Assembly: GCA_037043235.1 (NCBI GenBank)
Contig: JAWRVZ010000239.1
Span: 620,001-684,000 of the forward strand
From: Rhodeus uyekii
Lineage: Eukaryota > Chordata > Actinopteri > Cypriniformes > Acheilognathidae
DNA length: 64,000 nt
Direction of reading: 5' to 3'
Position numbers and translations under genes: made by a program. The notes below the pieces were generated by a model. That model searched no databases. It worked only from the letters and a program-made list of their open reading frames with translations, and was not told where the DNA came from. Every line of letters starts with the position of its first letter. The stretch's first letter is position 1. Positions 32,201-37,610 of the stretch are shown here, piece by piece.

Positions 32201-35196
32201 CACATTCAGCATAAAACGGCAATAACTCTAAAAGGACTCACTCAAAAAAAAAATCTTAACAATGTATACTTATGGATACATATGGCTTAATGTTTCACAA
32301 GCTTCTTTTTCGTTATTTCCGCTAGATATAATGAGCAAGGAGCCGTAAAACCCGTTTGAATGTGAGTTTCACCTGAAAAGCTTGTCTCTTTGCCGAGATG
32401 TGATTAAGGGTTATTGCCATTTATCGTTGAATGTGTGACATATCGAAAACAAAACTAACTTTACCCCGCTGAACGAGCACAGGTTTTGAGTACTTAAATT
32501 AATACAAAGAAAACAAAATAATGTGTATAAAGGATGTGAGATGGATTGAAACTGTAAACTTCCTGAGCTTTGTCAGGATGAGATAAAGACACCAGCAAAA
32601 CTGTTGATTTTCTTGAATAGCAGGAACTAAGCATAACTGAACTTAGCTTTCGTTTTTTTTAATACTTTTCTATTTTATATCATTGTTTTAATTTTTTTCG
32701 ATTTGTATTCTTTATTTTTTATCACTTTTCATGCTTTTTTCGTTTAGTAAGAACTGTAATTTTCTTCAATAGCAGGAACTAAGCATAACTGAACTTAGCT
32801 TTCGTTTTTTTTTTACTTTTCTATTTTATATCATTGTTTTAATTTTTTCGATTTGTATTCTTTATTTGATCACTTTTCATGCTTTTTTCGTTTAGTAAAA
32901 ACTGTAATTTTCTTGAATAGCAGGAACTAAGCATAACTGAACTTAGCTTTCGTTTTTTTTTTACTTTTCTATTTTATATTGTTGTTGTTTTGATTTTTTT
33001 CGATTTGTATTTGTTACTTTTGATCACTTTCCTTACCTTTTTTCGCCTGATTACCCTAACTTTCACTTGGCGCAGACCTTTTGACGAAATATCTGTGGAG
33101 GGACATCTGCTTCTCCTTTATCCACAACAACAGAAGCCTCTCCATCTCATCATTTATATTCGAACACAACTTCAATATAATCCTCACGCCCTTGGAAGGA
33201 TTTACATTCTTGATAACATCGTTCTGCTTTAGGATGGTACAGATCGTGGATGTACTGCGATCATAAGTGTGTGCTAGATCTCTCACGCGGCACCGCGCTC
33301 ATATTTATCCACAATTTCATGCTTCATTTCCATTGTCATCATGCGTTTCTTCTTTTCACTACCATCCTTACTACTTACTTTCTTAGAATTCGTCGCTATT
33401 ATGAAGAATAATGCACAAAATAGAGAGAAAAATATCTACCGTATTCGCGGATGACTCGTACAAGTCAGTGAACACATGAAGTGAACGAGTGTCGGCGTCG
33501 GCCTCAGTACTCTAATATTTACTCCTATATAGAAGCAAAAATCTGCCCGAAGGCTTGCTCATATCTTGGAATACTCATATGTAGAGTCGCTCTACAGGAA
33601 AGCTGCATCTTCCAGGTGCTGCACACTGCCATGTGCTTCTGTCTAATCAAGACACCAGGAAAATTGCCAAGCTGTTCAATTCAGACACAGAAGATGATGA
33701 CTTTGATTGATTAAAACAATGTGAGTGTATTGTTATACAGTATAATAAAGTTCAGAAAAACTCACTGTTTTGCTTCCATTACCTTTTTGTAGACCATATG
33801 TTTTACCGTGCGCCTTATAATGCGGTGCGCCTTGTGTACGGACTAAGTACAAAAATAGAGCAGTAGTCCAGACTGCGCCTTATAATGCGGTGCGCCTTAT
33901 GGTGCGGGAAATACGGTAACTGTAAATATACGTTAATATTCCATAATTTCCTTTTTAAAAGTAGTTTTCCCTGATTTTTCATGTAAGCACTGAAGAATCA
34001 TTCAGTTGCATTCTAAAGTGGTGGGACAAGTCTGTGGCAAATGTCACAATGTTGGAAATTGTTAAATTTTAAACCATGAAGGTGAGTCAGTGGATATCAC
34101 AAGCGCAATGTGCAAATTTTGGGGTTTGAGACATCACGGCATAACTCTCGCTCAGTCAAACGAATCGTGTGAATGATCAATCATTGAACCAAGCGAATGT
34201 ATTGTGCATATTTCACACTTTGTAGTGTGAACAAACAAGTCACAGTTCGATTATCAGACCGTATAGTGTGAGCGCATTAATCGGAAGCTGTGACTTTGAC
34301 ATGCGATCTACTTGTACAGTGTGATCTGGTAACATGAAACGTGAAATTGCAGTGTATTCCCACCTTTACTCGGGTTATTTAGATCTTACTGAAATGGCTC
34401 TGCTAATCAGCTGTGTGTCACCATTACCTAATGTTGTGTCCTGTTTTGTTACTACTTTGATATAGTATAGAGCAAGATTTAGTTTACAAATTTTTTATGT
34501 TACATCAGTCATTCACGGTAATGCTCGGCCAGCTCATCGGATTTATATGGTATAATCGACACCATCATTACAGTCTTTACAGTATGCAGTCGCTGAGAAT
34601 CAGGAAGTTGTTCCGGAGTTGTTCATGTACTGCCTCCGGAGTTGTTCATGTTTAGCAGCATTGACCCTGTTTGTTCCAAATCATCTCCACTTGGTTTTTT
34701 GTGATTTACTCTAGAGTTCTTTACTCATGAATAGTTGACTTGATGTTGATTTGCATCTGTTTCTTTGTGTTATGGCAGCCTACCTTCAATCGAATCAAGT
34801 GATGGGATGGGGGGAGAAAGCCATTGAACTCAGATCTGCCAAGACTGGAAGTCTAGAGGGAGTCTTCATGCACAAAAAGGCTCAGAAGCTCAAGTTCTTG
34901 TGTGACAGAAACGATAAAGTAAGAAAATCTGCTTATATAATATCACATTTAGAAACACCAAAAATCTCTGCAAATAATTCTACCAGAACAAAGAACCATT
35001 TTTTTCAAGGGGTTGTCTGGGCAATACAAGCATATGAATGACTAAAATGTATGAAACATAAAGCATTGGGTATTAAGTCTACAAATGAAAAGCCTTTGTG
35101 TTTTTTTTGCAGGTGTTTTTTGCCTCCGTCCAGTCGGGTGGATGCAGTCAGATCTACTTCATGACATTAGGACAGAACTCACTCTTCAACTGGTGA
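2046..35196 (+). CDS. nrk: NIK/MAP4K4-family (GCK-IV) kinase, C-terminal half, probably Nik-related kinase; 21 exons, 5' end outside window
   Basis: Twenty-one exons with GT-AG borders and matching phases join into about 822 codons ending in TGA at 35194-35196. Exons 1-13 encode a Gln/Arg-rich coiled coil (RRRLEDHQERLLHETG across the first junction), Ser-rich linkers, an acidic stretch (YSSSSDEDDEKTR) and the family motif SFSPFIDPRLL. Exons 14-21 encode RKGSVVNVNPTN and the whole CNH domain (LLVGTESGLWLLDRSGQGK, WLRNKILRNDPEVEKKQGW, YAWAPKPYHKFMAFK, VCYEDEGVY-like LCYEDEGVYIDTYGR), ending FMTLGQNSLFNW. In this family the CNH domain binds small GTPases such as Rap2 and the N-terminal Ser/Thr kinase feeds JNK and cytoskeletal signalling. 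The kinase domain should lie left of position 1. TNIK, MINK1 and MAP4K4 are the alternatives. The short, divergent linker and C-terminus make me favour NRK. Family call is near certain; the symbol is moderate. Introns are loaded with transposons, including an antisense LTR element in intron 10. Confidence 0.85.
2739..2896 (+). repeat. tRNA-derived SINE
   Basis: The head TTTCCTGTAGCTCAATCAGT and a degenerate B box (GGTTTTAAACC) derive from a tRNA. The tail GGATAAAAGTGTCTGCCAAA then TGCATAAATGTAAATG is the usual 3' end of cyprinid tRNA-SINEs mobilised by L2-type LINEs. Degenerate; not a tRNA gene. Confidence 0.8.
3012..3125 (+). CDS. nrk: nrk exon 2 of window
   Basis: 38 codons, phase 0 at both ends. 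Reads HQERLLHETGLQWPELQEML and continues to NHKKP. Acceptor AG at 3010-3011, donor GTTAGA. It continues the charged coiled coil of the previous exon. Confidence 0.75.
4167..4232 (+). CDS. nrk: nrk exon 3 of window
   Basis: 22 codons (PKDIEHHRIDVESASLSLF then AEQ), phase 0 at both ends, acceptor TTTCAG and donor GTAAAG. Short linker exon. Supported mainly by clean splice sites and frame continuity. Confidence 0.65.
4554..5549. mobile_element. non-autonomous Tigger/pogo-like DNA element, ~1 kb
   Basis: Inverted ends CAGTAATACCTCGGTTTACG (left) and CGTAAACTGAGGTCTTACTG (right), flanked by TA on both sides (4552-4553 and 5550-5551). CAGTxxTACCTCG is typical of Tigger ends. The left end also holds short repeats of the GTGTACGAGCAT type. 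No transposase frame. Contains a minisatellite at about 5047-5150. Confidence 0.75.
5047..5150. repeat. minisatellite, ~26-bp unit, about four copies
   Basis: Tandem units of the form CGTTCGTTTGTTCTCTCGCG followed by GCTCCC, the last copy slightly changed. CpG-rich compared with the surrounding AT-rich intron. Confidence 0.85.
5796..5912 (+). CDS. nrk: nrk exon 4 of window
   Basis: 39 codons beginning AQGRKPQRTLPRDQSQLLSL, phase 0 at both ends, acceptor ATTAG and donor GTAAAA. Basic, Gln-rich linker. Confidence 0.7.
6029..6175 (+). CDS. nrk: nrk exon 5 of window
   Basis: 49 codons beginning LAGKLESLDTHLVNLNNIAV and ending RASKQP, phase 0 at both ends, acceptor ATTCAG and donor GTACGA. Ser-rich second half (GSGSNSSPCTPAL), like the Pro/Ser linker of the family. 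Confidence 0.75.
7149..7268 (+). CDS. nrk: nrk exon 6 of window
   Basis: 40 codons (NMNVCSSREIHHSSSMSDVN ... FFNPDDLPPK), phase 0 at both ends, acceptor TTTCAG and donor GTTTGT. Contains an acidic/Pro end. Confidence 0.75.
7659..7720 (+). CDS. nrk: nrk exon 7 of window
   Basis: 62 nt (IPERTTSKFKDVTSHHRYGS), phase 0 in and phase 2 out, donor GTAAGT. An alternative acceptor seven bases downstream (after CCAG) would give NEQHQNSKTS, but its outgoing phase puts the next exon in a less natural frame. Confidence 0.6.
7850..7926 (+). CDS. nrk: nrk exon 8 of window
   Basis: Reads GDRQSSLDNSVKMSYSTSST then SSSQS, Ser-rich linker. Acceptor CATTAG, donor GTGTGT, phases 2 in and 1 out, consistent with both neighbours. 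Confidence 0.7.
8039..8112 (+). CDS. nrk: nrk exon 9 of window
   Basis: Reads YCMLDSPAHQNRNAQSPGTS then PSSQ. Acceptor TTGCAG, donor GTGTGA, phase 1 in and 0 out. Confidence 0.7.
8353..8438 (+). CDS. nrk: nrk exon 10 of window (acidic Ser cluster)
   Basis: Reads GLAMKSLFSPLMKLAEYSSS then SDEDDEKTR. The YSSSSxE/D acidic cluster is a recognisable landmark of the MAP4K4/TNIK/MINK linker. Acceptor TTTAAG, donor GTAATC, phase 2 out. The following intron carries the LTR retrotransposon. Confidence 0.8.
8524..9505 (-). repeat. 3' LTR (left in window) of the Gmr1-type element
   Basis: 982 bp, matching 14016-14997. In element orientation it runs TGTGACGGTGAG ... CGTTACGACA. An 8-bp inverted pair GTGACGGT/ACCGTCAC lies at its terminus (9473-9480 and 9497-9504), which could form a small hairpin. 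Immediately outside it, on the coding side, is the polypurine tract. Confidence 0.95.
9506..9523 (-). other. polypurine tract
   Basis: On the minus strand CTTTAGGGGGGGGG precedes the 3' LTR directly. This is where plus-strand DNA synthesis is primed in LTR elements. It lies just past the gag-pol stop codon. Confidence 0.85.
9526..13962 (-). CDS. Gag-Pol polyprotein of Gmr1-type retrotransposon
   Basis: 1478 codons, no interruption, starting MGPKKPTV. Approximate order: Gln-rich coiled coil (60-110); capsid with a SCAN-like segment (225-310: GETPRELQARL, VLEQFLKVL, WIKEHNP); CCHC knuckle CHACGQQGHKKAEC (about 371); aspartic protease ALVDTGAS (about 430); integrase HHCC region (AGHLGQQ ... CKSCSEC, 637-675) and core D,D35E (IAMDVVGP, LTDQGTNF, MVERFNH, about 707-802); GPY/F-like module (KWQGPYEVL, about 940); reverse transcriptase with LRFCVDFSKLN and catalytic YIDD (about 1117-1211); RNase H with TDAS, EKEAL and TDH (about 1357-1424), ending LSRHSEE. 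Integrase before reverse transcriptase is the Ty1/copia order, but every domain is Ty3/gypsy-like: this is the Gmr1 arrangement. All catalytic residues I can check are present. The stop lies about 20 nt before the 3' LTR. Gag and Pol share one frame, so no frameshift is needed. Confidence 0.97.
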   Translation of the reverse strand: MGPKKPTVLRISEEAQEESHLDQRGADSSPQKKHGEGIEELTKLLQSFMQTQEAREDHREKEAQRQDHKWRALQHQFIQLQTEVQQQKQDQLSLGGAAAQDSSLPSTAAMPTHRTTGPTQDNIQRAQGSGSAQAASTGQWQGPSHISWQGPKILPLQEDEDIEHYLTTFERIAQAWRWPREDWALHLVPLLTGKARAAYVAMDIMDTLDYNAVKRAVLIKYEINSEIYRQRFRTNVIQDGETPRELQARLKDLYEKWMTPGQRSKAEIGDFIVLEQFLKVLNPEIRTWIKEHNPATSRQAAELAETFIAARRFPYQLGYTQAKSSSTSGKSWMGYGRGPVLNTQTLQAKTYNNNKRQQTSERQYKDRPPFQCHACGQQGHKKAECPVQAASNSHLCYVPRPLDTQHEAKHNIDTVIAVKIGGRRFKALVDTGASQTLVRPECLEGVQTLYKGSLKVRCIHGDEREYPTVDLEIEIEGQAYFLTVGVVDKAPYSVVLGRDIPVLTHLFHNDKKVADIRVVTRAQSKQCSDPLPFAETVKVKKTRSEKREQKVKGTAIVEELPKPSDDSLEVVPHNIVELQRQDVSLKPLFAKVNREVLSKAVLDKEQFILKDERLYRQSSAGEQLVVPSSLRAMVLKMGHSIPWAGHLGQQKTLARVSSRFYWPRLYMDVMDFCKSCSECQLTAPVKRGDRAPLVSLPIIDVPFTRIAMDVVGPLERSRTGNRYILVICDYASRYPEAFPLKKVKTRQIVNALTQLFSRVGIPREILTDQGTNFTSKQIKEVYAMLGIQPIRTTPYHPQTDGMVERFNHTLKSMLRKFVSQTGSDWDQWLPYLLFAYREVPQASTGYSPFELLYGRQVRGPLDVLKEAWEGDNQREQSSIVSYVLKMREKMATMSEFVHDNMTKAQQLQKTWYDRSSRKRTLIPGQKVLLLLPTSDNGLLAKWQGPYEVLRKVGETNYEISMPDRRKKTQLFHVNLLRPWLDKPISVAEQLWAQTVEDEEEDIEQYFPSNKGLATVPNLNHLSPEQKCQMEAKIPEGLFSDRPGKTEVTQHDIRLRAQGPIRQTFCRVPARLVPDLKKEIQIMLDLQVIEPSKSEWCSPVVLVPKKDGTLRFCVDFSKLNAISAFDPYPMPRVDELVERLGKAKYLSTLDLCKGYWQVPLTDTAKELTAFRAPSGLYHFKVMPFGLHGAAATFQRLMDQVLSGTEDFAAAYIDDVVIYSASWEEHLQHVAEVFQRIQDAGLVVNAKKCSLAKPEVSYLGYVLGGGVIKPQVDKVDAVRSCPPPTTKKRVRSFLGLLGWYRRFIPNFSTRAAVLTDLTQKDKPQKVVWTPKCQEAFDDLKDCLCQDPILQSPNFDLPFTVQTDASGVGLGAVLLQGEGECRRPVQYISRKLFPRETKYSTVEKEALAIKWALDTLRYYLIGNEFTLETDHRALQWLNRMKDSNARITRWSLSLQPFKFEVKYRAGALNVIADFLSRHSEE
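14001..14013 (-). other. primer-binding site
   Basis: On the minus strand, two bases after the 5' LTR, the sequence TGGTGGCAGCGGA begins with the TGG expected for pairing to a tRNA CCA end. I cannot name the tRNA with certainty. Confidence 0.65.
14016..14997 (-). repeat. 5' LTR (right in window) of the Gmr1-type element
   Basis: Direct repeat of 8524-9505, same 982-bp length and no difference seen by eye. It would contain the element promoter, reading toward lower coordinates, against nrk. Confidence 0.95.
15072..15320. mobile_element. short DNA transposon remnant (MITE-like)
   Basis: Left end AAAGGGATAATTTCTCTCAA and right end GTAGAACTGTCCCTTT form inverted repeats of the common fish 'AAAGGGATAGTTCACCC' family. 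The interior carries that family's phrases (GTTGTTCCAAACCCGCATGG). No coding capacity. Confidence 0.7.
15321..16784. other. AT-rich intronic DNA, no gene seen
   Basis: Part of the nrk exon 10-11 intron. Contains AAGTATA/TTAAGTGT-type motifs on both strands around 15750-15880 and 16140-16500 that suggest a decayed repeat, but I cannot delimit or classify it. Confidence 0.4.
16785..16875 (+). CDS. nrk: nrk exon 11 of window
   Basis: Reads SPLSNGRPLLSGGQFNEIIL then QPHLSVKQQQ. Phase 2 in matches exon 10 (AG+G = Arg), phase 0 out, acceptor GTCTAG, donor GTAAAG. The exon 10-11 intron is 8.3 kb, 6.5 kb of it the LTR element. Confidence 0.75.
17143..17286 (+). CDS. nrk: nrk exon 12 of window
   Basis: 48 codons (QSAAKPTHNIHQRPSGSQSS ... 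SHQDTTHSFD), phase 0 at both ends, acceptor CTCCAG, donor GTAGGT. Low-complexity linker. Confidence 0.75.
17967..18078 (+). CDS. nrk: nrk exon 13 of window (SFSPFIDPRLL motif)
   Basis: Reads KVFYSQPGKSMSSSSFSPFI then DPRLLLSPPQSP. The SSSFxPFIDPRLL motif is strongly conserved between the linker and CNH domain of MAP4K4-family kinases. Acceptor TTACAG, donor GTGAGT, phase 1 out. Confidence 0.9.
18187..18342 (+). CDS. nrk: nrk exon 14 of window (start of CNH region)
   Basis: Contains RKGSVVNVNPTNIRPQSD and EIRKYKKKFNTEILCASLWG, near-invariant sequences at the N-terminal edge of the family CNH domain. Acceptor TGTCAG, donor GTGAGA, phases 1 in and 1 out. Confidence 0.92.
18762..18905 (+). CDS. 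nrk: nrk exon 15 of window (CNH)
   Basis: Reads VNLLVGTESGLWLLDRSGQG through RRFQQMDVLEGLNVLITIS, the first CNH beta-propeller strands. Acceptor TTTAG, donor GTACAT, phase 1 at both ends. Confidence 0.93.
19080..19265. mobile_element. fragment of AAAGGGATAGTTCACCC-type DNA element
   Basis: Contains TCTTTCCAAACCTGTATGAC then TTTCTTCTGTGGAAAAGA, the internal phrases of the same fish MITE-like family as 15072-15320. Ends lost. Confidence 0.55.
19467..20180 (-). mobile_element. L2-type LINE, 3' end, minus orientation
   Basis: On the plus strand it opens with AAGTCAAGTCACCTTTATTT, then AGCGCTTTTTACAATGTAGA: the reverse complement of the LINE tail (AAGCGCTATATAAATAAAGG plus TTGAC repeats) seen intact at 61270-61313. 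It continues through the shared 3' UTR and the last codons near 20130-20170. 5'-truncated. Confidence 0.8.
20348..20482 (+). CDS. nrk: nrk exon 16 of window (CNH)
   Basis: Reads KKNKLRLYYLSWLRNKILRN and DPEVEKKQGWTSVGELEGCV, typical CNH sequence. Acceptor GAAAG, donor GTGAGT, phase 1 at both ends. Confidence 0.93.
20958..21058 (+). CDS. nrk: nrk exon 17 of window (CNH)
   Basis: Reads RYEKIKFLVIALRSAVEIYA then WAPKPYHKFMAFK. Acceptor TTTCAG, donor GTAAGT, phase 1 in and 0 out. Confidence 0.93.
22347..22496 (+). CDS. nrk: nrk exon 18 of window (CNH)
   Basis: 50 codons: SFSSLPQKPISVDLTVENGQ, then a stretch ending GSHAGFHAIDVDSGTPFDLY. Acceptor TGTCAG, donor GTGAGT, phase 0 at both ends. The next intron is 5.5 kb and repeat-rich. 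Confidence 0.93.
22737..23895. repeat. unclassified interspersed repeat with GC-rich, purine-rich core
   Basis: A segment beginning near TGCATACTGTAATGCTGGGT and containing AGGTAGGTTTATTAACAAAA is partly repeated near 24175-24240 (ATGCACATGCAGATTAGGTT). Its core (23080-23500) is rich in CAGAGCAGA and GACCACCACAG words and stays open in several frames, such as 23158-23502 plus and 23085-23885 minus. No domain is recognisable, so I do not call a protein. Confidence 0.5.
24440..24860. repeat. DNA transposon fragment (fish 'GGGATATTTCACCCAAAA' family)
   Basis: Opens with GGGATATTTCACCCAAAAAT then CATAATTTACTCTCCCTAAA and holds TAATCCATACGGCTCCAGGG, a known phrase of interspersed fish repeats. 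No transposase. Confidence 0.55.
26640..27420. repeat. degenerate tandem array, about 120-180 bp period
   Basis: The words CTCCAGGAC(C/A)A, GCCATCATTGGAAGCACTGA (variants near 26895, 27075, 27235, 27355) and CTCTGTGCCAGATGGAGAC (variants near 26747, 26860, 27030, 27186, 27310) recur in the same order four to five times. Several frames stay open over it (26552-27046 minus, 26944-27417 plus), an effect of the repeat composition rather than a recognised gene. Confidence 0.65.
27991..28150 (+). CDS. nrk: nrk exon 19 of window (CNH)
   Basis: Reads IQGLIRPHAIIILPSSSGME and LLLCYEDEGVYIDTYGRITK, then LQWGEMPASV. Acceptor TTTCAG, donor GTGAGT, phase 0 in and 1 out. The 6.6-kb intron that follows is almost entirely mobile DNA. 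Confidence 0.93.
29040..29310 (+). mobile_element. Tc1-type transposase fragment, plus orientation
   Basis: Contains AGGGCAACAACCCAGCAGCA, GAGCACTGCCAGAG, ATGACCTCCAGCA and GGGTGGCATGAGGGCCCGAC, all phrases of a very common fish Tc1-like element. Broken; no usable frame. The rest of the same family lies in opposite orientation at 30700-31760. Confidence 0.65.
29320..30720 (-). mobile_element. rearranged L2-type LINE, minus orientation
   Basis: Reading the minus strand: a reverse transcriptase part (30720 to about 30040: LLNIINSS..LGCIPKT, KKPQLNPTEVFNHRPV, later HRYADD), then the C-terminal part (about 30040 to 29670), then a middle part (29660 to 29320: SSVRNLGVFFDANLSFESHI). In the intact-order copy at 59850-61313 the middle part precedes the C-terminal part. 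Frames are broken throughout; a pseudogene. Confidence 0.75.
30823..31478 (-). repeat. tRNA-derived SINE, minus orientation, interrupted
   Basis: Tail GCATTTATGCATTGGCAGAC at 30823 and head TTTGAGCTACAGGAAAG ending near 31478 are the reverse complement of the SINE at 2739-2896. The two halves are separated by the 5S-SINE, with TGAATGA duplicated at the break (30922-30928 and 31425-31431). Confidence 0.8.
30929..31424 (-). repeat. 5S rRNA-derived SINE (SINE3 type), minus orientation
   Basis: Its head (31340-31424, reverse complement) matches 5S rRNA: CCTGGTTAGTACCTGGATGG then GAGACC, and GCAGCCATATCACCCTG. Its tail on the plus strand begins with AT-rich repeats, then TTTGTATAGCGCTTTTC, an L2-like 3' end. 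It is bounded by a 7-bp direct duplication TGAATGA. Zebrafish SINE3 is the known family with this 5S origin. Confidence 0.85.
32600..33048. repeat. three tandem ~150-bp units inside the Tigger element
   Basis: The phrase AATAGCAGGAACTAAGCATA, then ACTGAACTTAGCTTTCG and a T-run, recurs at about 32616, 32768 and 32916. The units differ by only a few bases. Confidence 0.85.
33056..33400 (-). pseudogene. Tigger transposase N-terminal remnant (CENP-B-type helix-turn-helix)
   Basis: Minus-strand reading gives MKHEIVDKYERG in one frame and, after a one-base shift near 33290, DLAHTYDRSTSTICTILKQN then ERLLLLWIKEKQ in another. This matches the DNA-binding N-terminus of Tigger/CENP-B-like transposases. 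The DDE catalytic domain is absent, so it cannot encode an active enzyme. Confidence 0.75.
34779..34918 (+). CDS. nrk: nrk exon 20 of window (CNH)
   Basis: Reads YLQSNQVMGWGEKAIELRSA and GVFMHKKAQKLKFLCDRNDK. Acceptor GGCAG, donor GTAAGA, phase 1 in and 0 out. Confidence 0.93.
35113..35196 (+). CDS. nrk: nrk last exon (end of CNH and stop)
   Basis: Reads VFFASVQSGGCSQIYFMTLG then QNSLFNW and stop TGA. Acceptor TTTGCAG. VFFASVxSGGxSQxxFMTL is the conserved C-terminus of the whole family. The last residues differ from the MAP4K4/TNIK type (RTSLLSW) and are nearer the NSxxNW type. Confidence 0.93.
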   Translation: MFFASVQSGGCSQIYFMTLGQNSLFNW

Positions 35197-37610
35197 ACTT
35201 CTTATCACTAACAGAGGGTGCCGCTGGGTAAACGGATCCAAATTACTGTATAAAGACTTTGTTCACATCCCGTAATGAATCATCTCTGCAAATAAGATTC
35301 AAATTGTAAGTTTATCTGCAAACAACTTGAATACCATATCACTTCTATTAAAAATATCACATATTAATACATGTAAAATAGGTGATAAATTGCATCCTCT
35401 GACAGTGTTGGTAATTGATCTGTGCTTAACCCCAACACATTACCTTGTTTTCTATTTTTTTTTTTTCTATTTCTATTTTTATGTCAAATCTTGCAAAATG
35501 GACTTCATATTTTGTCTCTAATACCTAATATTTTGCTTTAAAATAACCATGGCTGGTACACGGTTTGATATGAAACCAATACTAATTAGCTAGTGGAACT
35601 GTAGTACTATTGTACTGTCAGATGTTATTTGGGGGATATATGCCGACAATTCAGAACTGAATTGATACAATAACTGTGCACTTTCAGCTTTCATTTTAGG
35701 GACTTTTCAGGTAAACAAATGTAATAATCAGTTTTAATTTAGTTGATTTTGTTTATTATAGCTCTCGCCATACTAAAACGCAAACTTAACTGAACACATA
35801 AAGGTTATATAAATAAAAGGTTTTCTTAGCTGTTGGTTGCAGGTCTTTTGCATGCAGACTAAACGTTCAATGTTTCCTCGACCATCTGTGAGAAGTCGAA
35901 CCATCAATTTTAAATGGTTTTGTTTTATATCTTGTCCACATGAGAATGAAAACTGAATATAGAAATCATTCTGTACATTTGAGAATTCATCTTTTGATTA
36001 CCGTCAAGCATTAAGGAAGCACCAGTTTCATCAGTGCACCACAATTTCCAAATTTCACAAATGACAGTTTGTTTTAGTTTAGCTTCCTTTTCAAATCTTT
36101 GTATTTTGACCTCTGGTTATTGCTAATCACAGCCTTTGATTCCTACTTCCACAAGTTATTTTTACATACATCTCCATAGAGCCATACATTTCAGACTCAA
36201 CTAAAGTTTAGGGATGATTGATTGAATTCAGATAAATAAGTTCATTAAATGTCAAAATAGCTTATGTAACAATCAAGTTGGCTGACTGCGCGTTTAGTTG
36301 GCATATGTGTGAATCATTCATTCATTCATTCTCTGCAATACAGTGCTTATAAATTCAGTACAAATCAGGTTCTCAGTGTTCTGTGGCTTAATATGGCTTT
36401 TTTTGTTGAAGGAAAATTATGTAAAATTGTCGTCATTTTTTGCATGTAAAAGTAATAAAGTGAAGCCTGGTAGTGTGGAAAAATGACGTGGAGATGTGAA
36501 TATGTCTAGAGAAGTGAGATTCTGTTGGAAAGCAAAGTAAAGCACCATGAAGTGGGAGACGATCCCATGAGTGTTTTGAAGAAAGTTGGAATGTTGGGAA
36601 ACGAGTTATGGAGCTTGGGATACGTGGGATTCGTAACTGTTGAACTGATAATGTCTGGACAAGACTCTAAGCACTTGTGTTTGTAAAGATGCAATACTTC
36701 TGAACCATTCCTTGGAAATACAAATGTATGCACTTTGCATTTGTTGTATTACAGACTAACTTGCTGGTGTGAAAATAGAACAGCTACATGAACATCTCAT
36801 TTGTGAAACTACAGTAAAATGTAAAATGGCACCTGGTCCTTGTTTAGAACAGACATTTTTGTGAGCGTGCGACACACAGGAAATGATGCTGGCTGTAGAT
36901 CAGAAATCCAGAAGGATTATGAACATTTGCAGAAGAAGATCTATCCATTACAGTGCACTGATTTCATGCTGTAAAGTAGTGCTTCAGTAGTTCTCGCAGC
37001 CTTATCAGTTTAGTCACAGAATATCCCATCAGTTTGGGCGTAGACGAGCATCCTGATGGGTGGCAATGCTCATTTAAATCCTACTGTTCTTTTGAAATAA
37101 CTTTCTCATGGAAAGGGTTTCTTTTTCATCCATCAGGACATGACCATATATTCTCAACTGTGCCTTAATGTGTGTTCTGACTTACTGGCATCTGACTTGC
37201 TCTTAGACATGATAACCCAATTCAAATGGTAAGGTTTGTACTTTTTTGTTTTAAAATTAAATGTCTTGACCAGTTGTTTTCTGTACTTTCACTTTGGTCA
37301 AACTTGGAAAGTCAATATTGTATATTACCTGCAGAAAAGATTTAATTCAAAGCTTTTTTTCTTTGTAACTGTATATTACTGTATATATATTATATATATA
37401 CATATATATTCCTAAATACTGTGTTTTATAGAGAGCTATTGTTTAGCATAACAGGAAGTACCATATAATCAATAATGTTGCGCTTGTTAAGAGTGTAACA
37501 ACACAAAACTGCATATCTGTATTTTGTGTGTGTGTGTGACTGCTCACAGTGAATCGAGCCAAATAAATGCTTTAAGAATGAATGTATGTCTTTTGGTTGT
37601 TCTTCCCAAA
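35197..37610 (+). other. nrk: probable nrk 3' UTR with candidate poly(A) signals
   Basis: No coding signal. AATAAA occurs at 35812-35817, 36454-36459 and 37562-37567. The last is followed by a GT-rich stretch (about 37582-37605), the classic downstream element, so a long 3' UTR of about 2.4 kb is possible. The choice between sites is inference. Confidence 0.45.

Larger units (their letters stand above)
31862..33916 (-). mobile_element. Tigger/pogo-type DNA transposon, degraded
   Basis: Inverted ends CCGTATTTTCCGCACTATAA/GGCGCACC and TGCGGTGCGCCTTATGGTGC/GGGAAATACGG, with TA on both sides (31860-31861 and 33917-33918). The CGCACTATAAGGCGCAC motif is repeated inward at both ends. The minus strand carries a broken transposase N-terminus. 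Two internal structures stand out: an imperfect palindrome with ~62-65-bp arms (32165-32229 and 32408-32469) and three ~150-bp tandem units (about 32600-33048). Confidence 0.85.
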
